Shown piece by piece: positions 52,903 to 61,974 of a stretch of DNA of 64,000 nucleotides (position 1 is its first letter; every line of letters starts with the position of its first letter). Location: positions 3,134 to 67,133 of the forward strand of contig NZ_MWSM01000027.1 of the NCBI RefSeq assembly GCF_002087075.1, in the 5' to 3' direction. The position numbers were made by a program, and so were the translations under genes. A model generated the notes under the pieces. That model saw only the letters and a list, made by a program, of their open reading frames with translations, did no database searches and had not been told where the DNA came from. This DNA is from Streptococcus pseudopneumoniae ATCC BAA-960 = CCUG 49455. GTDB taxonomy: Bacteria; Bacillota; Bacilli; Lactobacillales; Streptococcaceae.

Positions 52903-55206
52903 ATGGCAAACAAGAATACAAGTAAAACAAGACGGAGACCGTCTAAAGCAGAACTCGAGAGAAAAGAAGCGATCCAACGAATGTTGATTTCGTTGGGAAT
53001 CGCGATTTTATTGATTTTCGCAGCCTTCAAATTAGGGGCTGCAGGTATAACCCTTTACAATTTAATTCGCTTGCTGGTGGGGAGCCTAGCTTATCTAGCA
53101 ATATTTGGCCTCTTGTTCTATCTCTTCTTTTTCAAGTGGATACGAAAACAGGAAGGACTCTTATCTGGCTTTTTCATCATATTTGCAGGCTTGCTCCTGA
53201 TTTTTGAGGCCTACTTGGTTTGGAAATATGGTTTGGATAAGTCCGTTCTAAAAGGAACCATGGCTCAGGTTGTGACGGATTTGACTGGTTTTCGAACGAC
53301 CAGTTTTGCTGGTGGAGGCTTGATTGGTGTCGCTCTTTATATTCCAACCGCCTTTCTCTTTTCAAATATCGGCACTTACTTTATTGGTTCTATCTTGATT
53401 TTAGTGGGTGCCCTCCTAGTCAGTCCTTGGTCTGTTTATGATATTGCTGAATTTTTCAGTCGAGGATTTGCCAAATGGTGGGAAGGGCATGAGCGTCGAA
53501 AAGAGGAACGCTTTGTCAAACAAGAAGAAAAAGCTCGCCAAAAGGATGAGAAAGAGGCTAGATTAGAACAAGAAGAGACCGAAAAAGCCTTACTCGATTT
53601 GCCTCCTGTTGATATGGAAACGGGTGAAATTCTGACAGCAGATGTTGTACTTGACGTTCCACCTATACCTGAAGAAGACTGGGTGGAACCAGAAATCATC
53701 CTGCCTCAAGCCGAACTTGAATTCCCTGAGCAGGAAGATGGCTCTGATGACGAAGATGTTCAGGTCGATTTTTCAGCCAGGGAGGCTCTTGAATACAAAC
53801 TTCCAAGCTTACAACTCTTTGCCCCAGATAAACCAAAGGACCAGTCTAAAGAGAAGAAAATCGTCCGAGAAAACATCAAAATCCTAGAAGAAACCTTTGC
53901 TAGCTTTGGTATCAAGGTAACGGTTGAACGGGCTGAAATTGGGCCATCAGTGACCAAGTATGAAGTCAAGCCTGCAGTGGGTGTAAGGGTCAACCGCATT
54001 TCCAATCTAGCAGATGACCTCGCTCTAGCCTTGGCGGCCAAGGATGTCCGAATCGAAGCACCTATCCCAGGGAAATCTTTAGTGGGAATTGAGGTACCTA
54101 ACTCTGAGATTGCGACAGTTTCTTTCCGCGAACTATGGGAACAATCTCAAACGAAAGCAGAAAATCTCTTGGAAATTCCTCTAGGAAAGGCGGTTAATGG
54201 CACCGCAAGAGCTTTTGACCTTTCTAAAATGCCCCACTTGCTCGTCGCAGGTTCAACGGGTTCAGGGAAGTCAGTAGCAGTTAACGGCATTATTGCTAGC
54301 ATTCTGATGAAAGCAAGACCCGACCAGGTCAAGTTTATGATGGTGGATCCCAAGATGGTTGAGTTGTCTGTTTACAATGATATTCCCCACCTCTTGATTC
54401 CAGTCGTGACCAATCCACGCAAGGCCAGCAAGGCCCTGCAAAAGGTTGTGGATGAGATGGAAAACCGCTATGAACTCTTTGCCAAGGTGGGAGTTCGTAA
54501 TATTGCAGGCTTTAATGCCAAGGTAGAAGAGTTTAATGCTCAGTCTGAGTACAAGCAGATTCCACTACCACTTATTGTTGTGATTGTGGATGAGTTGGCT
54601 GACCTCATGATGGTAGCAAGCAAGGAAGTGGAAGATGCTATCATCCGTCTAGGACAGAAGGCGCGGGCTGCAGGTATCCACATGATTCTTGCAACCCAGC
54701 GTCCATCCGTTGATGTCATCTCTGGTCTGATCAAGGCTAATGTCCCATCTCGTGTAGCATTTGCGGTTTCATCAGGAACAGACTCCCGTACGATTTTGGA
54801 TGAAAATGGAGCAGAAAAACTTCTTGGTCGAGGAGACATGCTCTTTAAACCGATTGATGAAAATCATCCAGTTCGTCTCCAAGGCTCCTTTATCTCGGAT
54901 GACGATGTTGAGCGCATTGTGAACTTCATCAAGGCTCAGGCAGATGCGGACTACGATGATAGTTTTGAACCAGGTGAGGTTTCTGAAAACGACGGTGAAT
55001 TTTCAGATGGTGAATCTGGTGGTGACCCGCTCTTTGAAGAAGCCAAGGCTTTGGTAATCGAAACTCAGAAAGCCAGTGCATCTATGATTCAGCGTCGTTT
55101 GTCAGTTGGATTTAACCGTGCGACCCGTCTCATGGAAGAGCTTGAGATGGCAGGTGTCATCGGTCCAGCTGAAGGTACCAAGCCAAGAAAAGTATTGGAA
55201 CAATAA
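52903..55206 (+). CDS. ftsK: DNA translocase FtsK/SpoIIIE
   Basis: This 767-residue septal motor pumps chromosome ends into daughter cells. Four membrane segments occupy about residues 28-185. A charged Glu/Asp-rich linker runs to about 300. The RecA-like motor has Walker A GSTGSGKS near 450 and a Walker B-like [13 protein letters not shown]. The C-terminal winged-helix gamma domain reads [19 protein letters not shown]. The ATG at 52903 gives [20 protein letters not shown]; an upstream extension runs through the terminator and is excluded. No ribosome site is possible, and the mRNA is predicted leaderless. Confidence 0.95.
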   Translation: MANKNTSKTRRRPSKAELERKEAIQRMLISLGIAILLIFAAFKLGAAGITLYNLIRLLVGSLAYLAIFGLLFYLFFFKWIRKQEGLLSGFFIIFAGLLLIFEAYLVWKYGLDKSVLKGTMAQVVTDLTGFRTTSFAGGGLIGVALYIPTAFLFSNIGTYFIGSILILVGALLVSPWSVYDIAEFFSRGFAKWWEGHERRKEERFVKQEEKARQKDEKEARLEQEETEKALLDLPPVDMETGEILTADVVLDVPPIPEEDWVEPEIILPQAELEFPEQEDGSDDEDVQVDFSAREALEYKLPSLQLFAPDKPKDQSKEKKIVRENIKILEETFASFGIKVTVERAEIGPSVTKYEVKPAVGVRVNRISNLADDLALALAAKDVRIEAPIPGKSLVGIEVPNSEIATVSFRELWEQSQTKAENLLEIPLGKAVNGTARAFDLSKMPHLLVAGSTGSGKSVAVNGIIASILMKARPDQVKFMMVDPKMVELSVYNDIPHLLIPVVTNPRKASKALQKVVDEMENRYELFAKVGVRNIAGFNAKVEEFNAQSEYKQIPLPLIVVIVDELADLMMVASKEVEDAIIRLGQKARAAGIHMILATQRPSVDVISGLIKANVPSRVAFAVSSGTDSRTILDENGAEKLLGRGDMLFKPIDENHPVRLQGSFISDDDVERIVNFIKAQADADYDDSFEPGEVSENDGEFSDGESGGDPLFEEAKALVIETQKASASMIQRRLSVGFNRATRLMEELEMAGVIGPAEGTKPRKVLEQ

Positions 55207-55207
55207 A

Positions 55208-55245
55208 AAAATAGCTTCTTTCCAAGTTTGGAGGGAGCTATTTTA
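55208..55245 (+). terminator. ftsK terminator
   Basis: AAAATAGCT (55208-55216) pairs with AGCTATTTT (55236-55244), with an inner TCCAA/TTGGA stem. Confidence 0.85.
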
Positions 55246-55264
55246 TTGGCTATTGATTACTTTT

Positions 55265-55416
55265 ATACTCTTCGAAAATCTCTTCAAACCACGTCAGCTT
55301 CGCCTTACCGTATATATGTGACTGACTTCGTCAGTCTTATCTACAACCTCAAAACAGTGTTTTGAGCAGCTTACGGCTAGCTTCCTAGTTTGTTCTTTGA
55401 TTTTCATTGAGTATTA
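55265..55416 (+). repeat. BOX element (A1-B1-C1)
   Basis: boxA (55265-55321), one 45-bp boxB (55322-55366) and a 50-bp boxC (55367-55416). Its right end overlaps the 3' end of the minus-strand gene at 55404 and supplies that gene's stop codon. Confidence 0.94.
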
Positions 55417-55835
55417 TTTTCTGAAGTTGGAGTATTGGACTGTTTTTCATTATCAGCGGCAGGTTTACTTGGAGTAGGAGCAGGAGTAGAAGAATCCTGA
55501 GTTGCTGTTTTCTGCTCTTCTTTTTTCCCTTCCTTGCCGCTAGATTTTGGCGTTTCCTCTTGTTGTTTTTTTTCTTGACTAGTATTATTTTCCTTATTGG
55601 GACTAGTATTTTCCTGAGGGGATTCCTTTTGAATTTCTTTGACAATGGTTGTCGTCGGTGTTGTCGTCGGTTCTTTTTTGGTATTTTTATTATTATCCAA
55701 GGCATTCATAATCGTGATAGTCGCAGTAATCAAGCCGAGGATACTAGCGATAGTAGTAATGGTTTTTTGAAAAACAGTAAAGCCTTTTTTGATATGTTCT
55801 GTTTTTGGTTTTGAAGTTCTACGATAGTTAGACAT
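55404..55835 (-). CDS. Small membrane-anchored protein with Pro/Thr/Lys/Glu-rich tail
   Basis: This 143-residue protein has a short basic cytoplasmic N-terminus (NYRRTSKPKTEHIKK). One membrane segment lies at about 22-46 (TVFQKTITTIASILGLITAT). A low-complexity tail rich in Thr, Lys, Glu, Pro and Gln follows and probably spans the wall. I recognise no domain with certainty. The ATG at 55835 follows AAAGGAGAG, and TATAAT at 55866-55861 is the -10 box. The last codons (AAT ACT CAA TGA) come from the BOX element, so the original C-terminus may have been replaced. Function unknown. Confidence 0.78.
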   Translation of the reverse strand: MSNYRRTSKPKTEHIKKGFTVFQKTITTIASILGLITATITIMNALDNNKNTKKEPTTTPTTTIVKEIQKESPQENTSPNKENNTSQEKKQQEETPKSSGKEGKKEEQKTATQDSSTPAPTPSKPAADNEKQSNTPTSENNTQ

Positions 55836-55860
55836 ACATTCTCTCCTTTGATTAAAATTT

Positions 55861-55866
55861 ATTATA
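55861..55866 (-). promoter_or_regulatory. -10 box of the gene at 55404-55835
   Basis: A perfect TATAAT on the minus strand (55866-55861), about 25 nt before the start codon. The -35 is T-rich only. Confidence 0.6.
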
Positions 55867-55913
55867 CCGCATTTCTTTAAAAAAAATCTTAAAAAAAGAG
55901 GAATTGCCCTTTC

Positions 55914-55942
55914 TTGTCGCAGGCTCCGTTTCATGATACAAT
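55914..55942 (+). promoter_or_regulatory. iscS-thiI promoter
   Basis: TTGTCG (55914-55919), 17 nt, then the extended -10 TGATACAAT (hexamer 55937-55942). Here a leader of about 26 nt precedes the ATG. Confidence 0.7.
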
Positions 55943-55974
55943 AGAAGGAGTGATTTTAGAAAGCGTGAGAAAAC

Positions 55975-57117
55975 ATGATTTACTTTGATAATTCGGCGAC
56001 GACCAAGCCTTATCCTGAAGCCCTTGAAACCTATATGCAGGTGACTTCAAAAATTTTAGGAAATCCATCTAGTCTCCATCGTTTGGGAGACCAGGCAACA
56101 CGAATCTTAGATGCTTCTCGCCAACAGATTGCAGATTTAATCGGTAAGAAAAGTGATGAAATCTTCTTTACATCTGGTGGGACAGAAGGAGATAACTGGG
56201 TCATCAAGGGAGTAGCATTTGAAAAAGCCCAGTTTGGCAAGCACATCATCGTATCAGCCATTGAACATCCGGCAGTTAAGGAATCGGCTCTCTGGCTGAA
56301 AAGTCAAGGATTTGAAGTGGATTTTGCTCCAGTTGATGAGAAAGGATTTGTGGACGTCGAGGCCCTAGCAGTTTTGATACGACCTGATACAATCCTCGTT
56401 TCCATCATGGCTGTGAACAATGAAATAGGCTCTATCCAACCTATTGAGGCTATTTCAAAACTATTGGCAGACAAGCCAACTATTACTTTCCACGTTGATG
56501 CGGTTCAGGCACTTGCTAAGATTACAACTGAAAAATATCTGACAGAACGAGTGGATTTCGCGACTTTCTCTGGTCACAAGTTCCACGGAGTTCGTGGTGT
56601 TGGTTTTGTCTATATCAAGTCTGGTAAGAAAATTACGCCACTGTTGACTGGTGGAGGTCAGGAGCGTGATTACCGTTCGACAACTGAAAATGTGGCAGGG
56701 ATTGCAGCGACAGCCAAGGCTCTCCGTTTATCTATGGAAAAGCTAGATACCTTTAGGAGCAAGACTGGGCAGATGAAGGCAGTGATTCGTCAAGCCCTTC
56801 TGGACTATCCAGATATTTTTGTCTTTTCAGATGAGGAAGACTTTGCCCCTCATATCCTGACTTTTGGAATCAAGGGTGTTCGTGGTGAAGTCATCGTTCA
56901 CGCTTTTGAAGACTATGATATTTTTATCTCAACGACCTCTGCTTGTTCGTCCAAGGCTGGGAAACCTGCAGGAACTCTGATTGCCATAGGAGTAGATAAA
57001 GATAAGGCCCAGTCAGCTGTGCGTCTTAGCCTAGACCTTGAAAATGATATGAGTCAGGTCGATCAGTTTTTGACCAAGCTAAAATTAATTTACAACCAAA
57101 CTAGAAAAGTAAGATAG
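55975..57117 (+). CDS. iscS: Cysteine desulfurase, IscS/NifS type
   Basis: This 380-residue PLP enzyme takes sulfur from cysteine. [15 protein letters not shown], the PLP lysine in [14 protein letters not shown] and the catalytic cysteine loop [15 protein letters not shown] are class I features. It precedes thiI by 8 nt, so it most likely donates sulfur for 4-thiouridine in tRNA and possibly thiamine thiazole, rather than for Fe-S clusters, which have sufS. The ribosome site is weak (GAAAG at some distance). Confidence 0.92.
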   Translation: MIYFDNSATTKPYPEALETYMQVTSKILGNPSSLHRLGDQATRILDASRQQIADLIGKKSDEIFFTSGGTEGDNWVIKGVAFEKAQFGKHIIVSAIEHPAVKESALWLKSQGFEVDFAPVDEKGFVDVEALAVLIRPDTILVSIMAVNNEIGSIQPIEAISKLLADKPTITFHVDAVQALAKITTEKYLTERVDFATFSGHKFHGVRGVGFVYIKSGKKITPLLTGGGQERDYRSTTENVAGIAATAKALRLSMEKLDTFRSKTGQMKAVIRQALLDYPDIFVFSDEEDFAPHILTFGIKGVRGEVIVHAFEDYDIFISTTSACSSKAGKPAGTLIAIGVDKDKAQSAVRLSLDLENDMSQVDQFLTKLKLIYNQTRKVR

Positions 57118-57125
57118 GAGCATTT

Positions 57126-58340
57126 ATGCAGTATTCAGAAATTATGATTCGCTACGGTGAGCTGTCAACCAAAGGCAAAAACCGTATGCGTTTCATCAAT
57201 AAACTTCGCAATAATATTTCAGACGTTTTGTCTATCTATCCCCAAGTTAAGGTAAGGGCAGATCGTGACCGTGCCCATGCTTACCTCAATGGAGCTGATT
57301 ACACAGCAGTAGCAGAATCACTCAAGCAAGTCTTCGGGATTCAAAATTTTTCTCCAGTATATAAGGTTGAAAAATCTGTAGAAGTTTTGAAGTCTTCTGT
57401 CCAAGAGATTATGCAGGACATCTACAAGGAAGGCATGACCTTTAAAATCTCTAGCAAGCGTAGCGACCACAACTTTGAACTTGACAGTCGTGAACTCAAT
57501 CAAACGCTTGGAGGAGCTGTTTTCGAAGCAATTCCAAACGTACAAGCTCAAATGAAAAGTCCTGATATCAATCTCCAAGTGGAGATTCGAGAAGAGGCAG
57601 CCTACCTTTCTTATGAAACCATTCGTGGGGCTGGTGGTTTGCCAGTTGGAACTTCAGGTAAAGGGATGCTTATGTTGTCGGGAGGGATTGATTCACCTGT
57701 AGCTGGTTATCTAGCGCTTAAGCGTGGGGTAGATATTGAGGCAGTTCACTTTGCCAGCCCACCTTACACCAGTCCTGGAGCCCTTAAAAAAGCCCAAGAT
57801 TTGACTCGTAAATTGACTAAGTTTGGGGGCAATATCCAGTTTATCGAAGTTCCTTTTACAGAGATTCAAGAGGAAATCAAGGCTAAAGCGCCAGAAGCTT
57901 ACTTGATGACTCTAACTCGTCGCTTTATGATGCGGATTACCGATCGTATTCGTGAGGTACGAAATGGTTTGGTTATCATCAATGGGGAAAGTCTAGGTCA
58001 AGTAGCCAGTCAAACCCTCGAAAGCATGCAGGCTATTAACGCTGTGACCAACACTCCCATCATTCGTCCTGTGGTTACCATGGACAAGTTGGAAATCATC
58101 GATATTGCACAAGAAATTGATACCTTTGACATTTCAATCCAGCCTTTTGAAGACTGTTGTACCATTTTTGCACCAGATCGTCCAAAAACAAATCCTAAGA
58201 TTAAGAATGCAGAGCAGTATGAAGCACGTATGGATGTTGAAGATTTGGTTGAGCGAGCAGTTGCTGGAATCATGATTACTGAGATTACACCTCAAGCTGA
58301 AAAAGATGAAGTTGATGACTTGATTGACAATCTGCTCTAA
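57126..58340 (+). CDS. thiI: tRNA 4-thiouridine synthase ThiI
   Basis: This 404-residue cytoplasmic enzyme adenylates uridine 8 of tRNA and inserts sulfur. An N-terminal ferredoxin-like and THUMP domain (about 1-165) binds tRNA. The PP-loop pyrophosphatase motif [12 protein letters not shown] follows near residue 180. The catalytic cysteine is probably in [10 protein letters not shown] near 340. It lacks the C-terminal rhodanese domain of E. coli ThiI, so the persulfide comes directly from the desulfurase encoded just upstream. A terminator follows. Confidence 0.96.
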   Translation: MQYSEIMIRYGELSTKGKNRMRFINKLRNNISDVLSIYPQVKVRADRDRAHAYLNGADYTAVAESLKQVFGIQNFSPVYKVEKSVEVLKSSVQEIMQDIYKEGMTFKISSKRSDHNFELDSRELNQTLGGAVFEAIPNVQAQMKSPDINLQVEIREEAAYLSYETIRGAGGLPVGTSGKGMLMLSGGIDSPVAGYLALKRGVDIEAVHFASPPYTSPGALKKAQDLTRKLTKFGGNIQFIEVPFTEIQEEIKAKAPEAYLMTLTRRFMMRITDRIREVRNGLVIINGESLGQVASQTLESMQAINAVTNTPIIRPVVTMDKLEIIDIAQEIDTFDISIQPFEDCCTIFAPDRPKTNPKIKNAEQYEARMDVEDLVERAVAGIMITEITPQAEKDEVDDLIDNLL

Positions 58341-58374
58341 TCAGAAAATCCAAAAGAATTTAGAAAATTAAATG

Positions 58375-58423
58375 AAAAAGTTAGTTTTTAATTCCAAAAA
58401 TGGAAGCAAAATTAACTTTTTTT
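58375..58423 (+). terminator. thiI terminator
   Basis: AAAAAGTTAGTTTT pairs with AAAATTAACTTTTT (one bulge), with an inner TTCCA/TGGAA stem and T-run. Confidence 0.85.
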
Positions 58424-58435
58424 CTATAATTGTGA

Positions 58436-58441
58436 TATAAT
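58436..58441 (+). promoter_or_regulatory. -10 box of the esterase cluster
   Basis: The extended -10 TGATATAAT (hexamer 58436-58441). The -35 overlaps the preceding terminator T-run and is weak. Confidence 0.6.
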
Positions 58442-58476
58442 AAAATAAAATTTTGAATATAGAGAGTTTTCTGACA

Positions 58477-59301
58477 ATGAATCATTCCTACTTTTATTTA
58501 AAAATGAAAGAACACAAACTCAAGGTTCCTTATACAGGCAAGGAGCGCCGTGTGCGTGTTCTTCTACCTAAAGATTATGAGAAAGATACAGACCGTTCCT
58601 ATCCTGTTGTTTACTTTCATGACGGGCAAAATGTTTTTTATAGCAAAGAGTCTTTCATTGGACACTCATGGAAGATTATCCCAGCCATCAAACGAAATCC
58701 CGATATCAGTCGCATGATTGTAGTTGCTATTGACAATGATGGCATGGGGCGGATGAATGAGTATGCAGCTTGGAAGTTCCAAGAATCTCCTATCCCAGGG
58801 CAGCAGTTTGGCGGTAAGGGTGTGGAGTATGCCGAGTTTGTCATGGAGGTGGTCAAGCCTTTTATCGATGAAACTTATCGTACAAAAGCAGACTGCCAGC
58901 ATACAGCCATGATTGGATCCTCACTAGGAGGGAATATTACCCAGTTTATCGGTTTGGAATACCAAGACCAAATTGGTTGCCTGGGCGTCTTTTCATCTGC
59001 AAACTGGCTCCACCAAGAAGCCTTTAACCGCTATATCGAGCGCCAGAAACTATCGCCTGACCAGCGCATCTTCATCTATGTGGGAACGGAAGAAGCAGAT
59101 GATACAGACAAGACCCTGATGGCTGGTAATATCAAACAAGCCTATATCGACTCGTCGCTTCGCTATTACCATGATTTGATAGCAGGTGGGGTACACTTAG
59201 ATAATCTGGTCTTAAAAGTTCAGTCTGGTGCCATCCATAGTGAAATCCCTTGGTCGGAGAATTTACCAGACTCTCTGAGATTTTTTGCAGAGAAATGGTA
59301 A
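58477..59301 (+). CDS. Alpha/beta-hydrolase esterase (enterochelin-esterase-like)
   Basis: This 274-residue protein belongs to the putative esterase (esterase D/Fes-like) family. VVYFHDGQNVF is the oxyanion-side block, the nucleophile elbow is GSSLGG with Ser near 150, and an acid and the C-terminal His (SGAIHSE) complete a plausible triad. No signal peptide is visible, so it is cytoplasmic. The ATG at 58477 is preferred over upstream starts because of the -10 box position. It is followed by a second esterase and an ATP-grasp enzyme with short gaps. The substrate is unknown. Confidence 0.82.
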   Translation: MNHSYFYLKMKEHKLKVPYTGKERRVRVLLPKDYEKDTDRSYPVVYFHDGQNVFYSKESFIGHSWKIIPAIKRNPDISRMIVVAIDNDGMGRMNEYAAWKFQESPIPGQQFGGKGVEYAEFVMEVVKPFIDETYRTKADCQHTAMIGSSLGGNITQFIGLEYQDQIGCLGVFSSANWLHQEAFNRYIERQKLSPDQRIFIYVGTEEADDTDKTLMAGNIKQAYIDSSLRYYHDLIAGGVHLDNLVLKVQSGAIHSEIPWSENLPDSLRFFAEKW

Positions 59302-59321
59302 GTTAGAAAAGGAGAAAGCCA

Positions 59322-60062
59322 ATGCATATTGAAAACCTTAGCCACTGGAGTGGTCACCTTAACCGTGAAATGTACCTCAATCGTTATGGATATGCTGGAA
59401 TTCCAGTTGTGGTCTTTGCTTCATCAGGTGGCAGTCACAATGAATACTATGATTTTGGCATGATTGACGCCTGTGCTTCCTTTATCGAGGAAGGCCGTGT
59501 CCAGTTCTTTACCCTATCCAGTGTGGACAGTGAGAGCTGGTTGGCTACTTGGAAAAATGGTCACGACCAAGCGGAAATGCACCGTGCCTACGAACGTTAT
59601 GTGATTGAGGAGGCCATTCCTTTTATCAAGCATAAGACAGGTTGGTTTGATGGCATGATGACGACAGGTTGCTCTATGGGAGCCTATCATGCACTCAATT
59701 TCTTCCTCCAGCATCCAGATGTCTTTACCAAAGTGATTGCTCTCAGTGGTGTTTACGATGCACGTTTCTTTGTCGGCGATTACTACAACGATGATGCTAT
59801 TTACCAAAACTCGCCAGTAGATTATATCTGGAACCAGAACGACGGCTGGTTTATTGACCGTTATCGTCAGGCAGAGATTGTGTTGTGTACGGGTCTTGGT
59901 GCCTGGGAACAAGATGGCTTGCCATCCTTTTACAAGCTCAAAGAAGCCTTTGACCAGAAACAAATTCCAGCCTGGTTTGCTGAATGGGGACACGATGTCG
60001 CCCACGACTGGGAATGGTGGCGCAAACAAATGCCTTATTTCCTCGGTCATCTCTATTTATAA
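59322..60062 (+). CDS. Second alpha/beta-hydrolase esterase
   Basis: This 246-residue cytoplasmic protein belongs to the same broad esterase superfamily but a different branch. VVVFASSGGSHNEYYDFG is near the N-terminus, the nucleophile elbow is GCSMGA (Ser near 118), and the probable catalytic His is in EWGHDVAHDW near the end. The start follows AAAGGAGAAAG, 20 nt after the previous gene. Two different esterases beside an ATP-grasp ligase suggest making and breaking of one acyl or peptide-like bond; the compound cannot be named. Confidence 0.8.
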   Translation: MHIENLSHWSGHLNREMYLNRYGYAGIPVVVFASSGGSHNEYYDFGMIDACASFIEEGRVQFFTLSSVDSESWLATWKNGHDQAEMHRAYERYVIEEAIPFIKHKTGWFDGMMTTGCSMGAYHALNFFLQHPDVFTKVIALSGVYDARFFVGDYYNDDAIYQNSPVDYIWNQNDGWFIDRYRQAEIVLCTGLGAWEQDGLPSFYKLKEAFDQKQIPAWFAEWGHDVAHDWEWWRKQMPYFLGHLYL

Positions 60063-60074
60063 AAGGAGTTACCT

Positions 60075-61241
60075 ATGAATTACCTTGTTATTTCTCCCTA
60101 TTATCCACAAAACTTTCAACAGTTTACCATTGAACTAGCTAATAAAGGCATCACTGTCTTGGGAATTGGCCAAGAACCATACGAGCAATTGGATGAGCCT
60201 TTACGCAATAGCCTGACCGAATATTTCCGTGTTGACAATCTTGAGAACATAGACGAAGTCAAACGAGCAGTTGCTTTTCTCTTTTATAAACATGGCCCGC
60301 TTGATCGCATCGAGTCTCATAATGAATACTGGCTTGAGCTGGACGCAGCACTCAGAGAGCAATTTAATGTTTTTGGTGCCAAACCAGAGGATATTAAAAA
60401 GACGAAATTTAAGTCTGAAATGAAGAAGCTTTTCAAAAAAGCAGGTGTCCCAGTGGTCCCTGGAGCAGTTATCAAGACGGAAGCAGATGTGGATCAAGCT
60501 GTGAAAGAAATTGGTCTTCCAATGATTGCCAAACCTGACAATGGAGTGGGAGCGGCCGCCACCTTTAAGCTTGAGACAGAAGACGATATCAATCACTTCA
60601 AGTCTGAGTGGGATCATTCAACTGTTTATTTCTTTGAGAAATTTGTCACCTCTAGCGAAATTTGTACCTTTGATGGTCTTGTGGACAAGGATGGTAAAAT
60701 TGTCTTCTCAACAACCTTTGATTACGCCTATACACCGCTTGATCTCATGATTTACAAGATGGACAATTCTTATTACGTTCTCAAGGATATGGATCCTAAA
60801 TTACGTAAATATGGTGAGGCAATTGTCAAGGAATTTGGCATGAAAGAACGGTTCTTCCATATTGAGTTCTTCCGTGAAGGGGATGATTACATCGCCATTG
60901 AGTACAATAACCGCCCTGCAGGTGGTTTCACTATTGATGTTTATAACTTTGCTCATTCCTTGGACCTCTACCGAGGCTATGCGGCGATTGTAGCAGGAGA
61001 AGAGTTCCCAGCGTCAGAATTTGAACCGCAGTATTGTTTGGCTACTTCTCGCCGTGCAAATGCTCACTATGTTTATTCTGAGGAGGACTTGCTTGCCAAA
61101 TACAGTCAGCAGTTCAAGGTTAAAAAAATCATGCCAGCGGCCTTTGCGGAACTTCAAGGAGATTACCTGTATATGTTGACAACTCCTAGCCGACAAGAAA
61201 TGGAGCAGATGATTAAGGACTTTGGTCAGCGTCAGGCTTAA
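60075..61241 (+). CDS. ATP-grasp domain protein
   Basis: This 388-residue cytoplasmic protein has an ATP-grasp fold, which normally joins a carboxylate to an amine or thiol through an acyl-phosphate. Visible parts are the pre-ATP-grasp N-terminal Rossmann region, the lysine block GLPMIAKPDNGVGAAATFKL, and the metal-binding region with HIEFFREGD and AIEYNNRPAGGFTIDV. The Glu/Asn pair of the active site is retained. The start follows AAAGGAG, 12 nt after the esterase. Specificity is unknown. Confidence 0.85.
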   Translation: MNYLVISPYYPQNFQQFTIELANKGITVLGIGQEPYEQLDEPLRNSLTEYFRVDNLENIDEVKRAVAFLFYKHGPLDRIESHNEYWLELDAALREQFNVFGAKPEDIKKTKFKSEMKKLFKKAGVPVVPGAVIKTEADVDQAVKEIGLPMIAKPDNGVGAAATFKLETEDDINHFKSEWDHSTVYFFEKFVTSSEICTFDGLVDKDGKIVFSTTFDYAYTPLDLMIYKMDNSYYVLKDMDPKLRKYGEAIVKEFGMKERFFHIEFFREGDDYIAIEYNNRPAGGFTIDVYNFAHSLDLYRGYAAIVAGEEFPASEFEPQYCLATSRRANAHYVYSEEDLLAKYSQQFKVKKIMPAAFAELQGDYLYMLTTPSRQEMEQMIKDFGQRQA

Positions 61242-61250
61242 GAGACTATC

Positions 61251-61286
61251 GGATTAAGGAAATTCACTCCCTTAATCCTTTTGTTT
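61251..61286 (+). terminator. Terminator of the esterase/ATP-grasp cluster
   Basis: GGATTAAGG (61251-61259) pairs with CCTTAATCC (61270-61278), followed by TTTTGTTTTG. I see nothing definite in 61287-61492. Confidence 0.87.
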
Positions 61287-61492
61287 TGTCTGATAAAAAA
61301 TAAGAGCATCCTAACAAGGTAGCTATCATAAAACTTGTTCGATAACTATTTGAAGCAGGATTAGGTGGTCAGAAATTGAATTTTAATATTTCAATTGAGT
61401 CATAGTATTATGTTTTTGTATCCTTAAATCAGCTAAAAGGATTCATGACGACACCTATATGATATAGTTTTCAAGATACCAAACAAGTCTAT

Positions 61493-61871
61493 TAATACTC
61501 AATGAAAATCAAAGAGCAAACTAGGAAGCTAGCCGCAGGTTGCTCAAAATACTGTTTTGAGGTTGTAGATAAGACTGACGAAGTCAGCTCAAAACATGGT
61601 TTTGAGGTTGTAGATAAGACTGACGAAGTCAGCTCAAAACATGGTTTTGAGGTTGTGGATAGAACTGACAGAGTCAGCTCAAAACATGGTTTTGAGGTTG
61701 TGGATAGAACTGACAGAGTCAGCTCAAAACATGGTTTTGAGGTTGTGGATAGAACTGACAGAGTCAGCTCAAAACATGGTTTTGAGGTTGTGGATAGAAC
61801 TGACAGAGTCAGTATCATATACCTACGGCAAGGTGAAGCTGACGTGGTTTGAAGAGATTTTCGAAGAGTAT
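61493..61871 (-). repeat. BOX element with six boxB units (A1-B6-C1)
   Basis: boxC is 61493-61542 (50 bp). Six 45-bp boxB units start at 61543, 61588, 61633, 61678, 61723 and 61768, ending at 61812. boxA is 61813-61871 (59 bp). Units 3-6 are identical to each other and share GACAGAGTCAG in place of GACGAAGTCAG, which points to recent tandem copying. Long open frames on both strands across it are a by-product of the 45-bp period, a multiple of three. Confidence 0.96.
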
Positions 61872-61903
61872 AAAATATTCAGGTGACGCATAGATATAGT
61901 TAA

Positions 61904-61932
61904 TTGAAGCTTTGTTTGAAATCTGATAAAAT
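61904..61932 (+). promoter_or_regulatory. hsdM promoter
   Basis: TTGAAG (61904-61909), 17 nt, then the extended -10 TGATAAAAT (hexamer 61927-61932). Confidence 0.72.
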
Positions 61933-61974
61933 AATGATATTACTAAGTTTTAAAAACTAAAGAAAAGGGAAGAT

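Noticed and set aside
61543-61812. CRISPR-like regular repeats
   Set aside because: The 45-bp units are contiguous, with no unique spacers; they are boxB modules.
61492-61886. Three overlapping open frames encoding 15-residue peptide repeats on both strands
   Set aside because: They are produced by the 45-bp boxB period, a multiple of three, within a BOX element; no ribosome sites.
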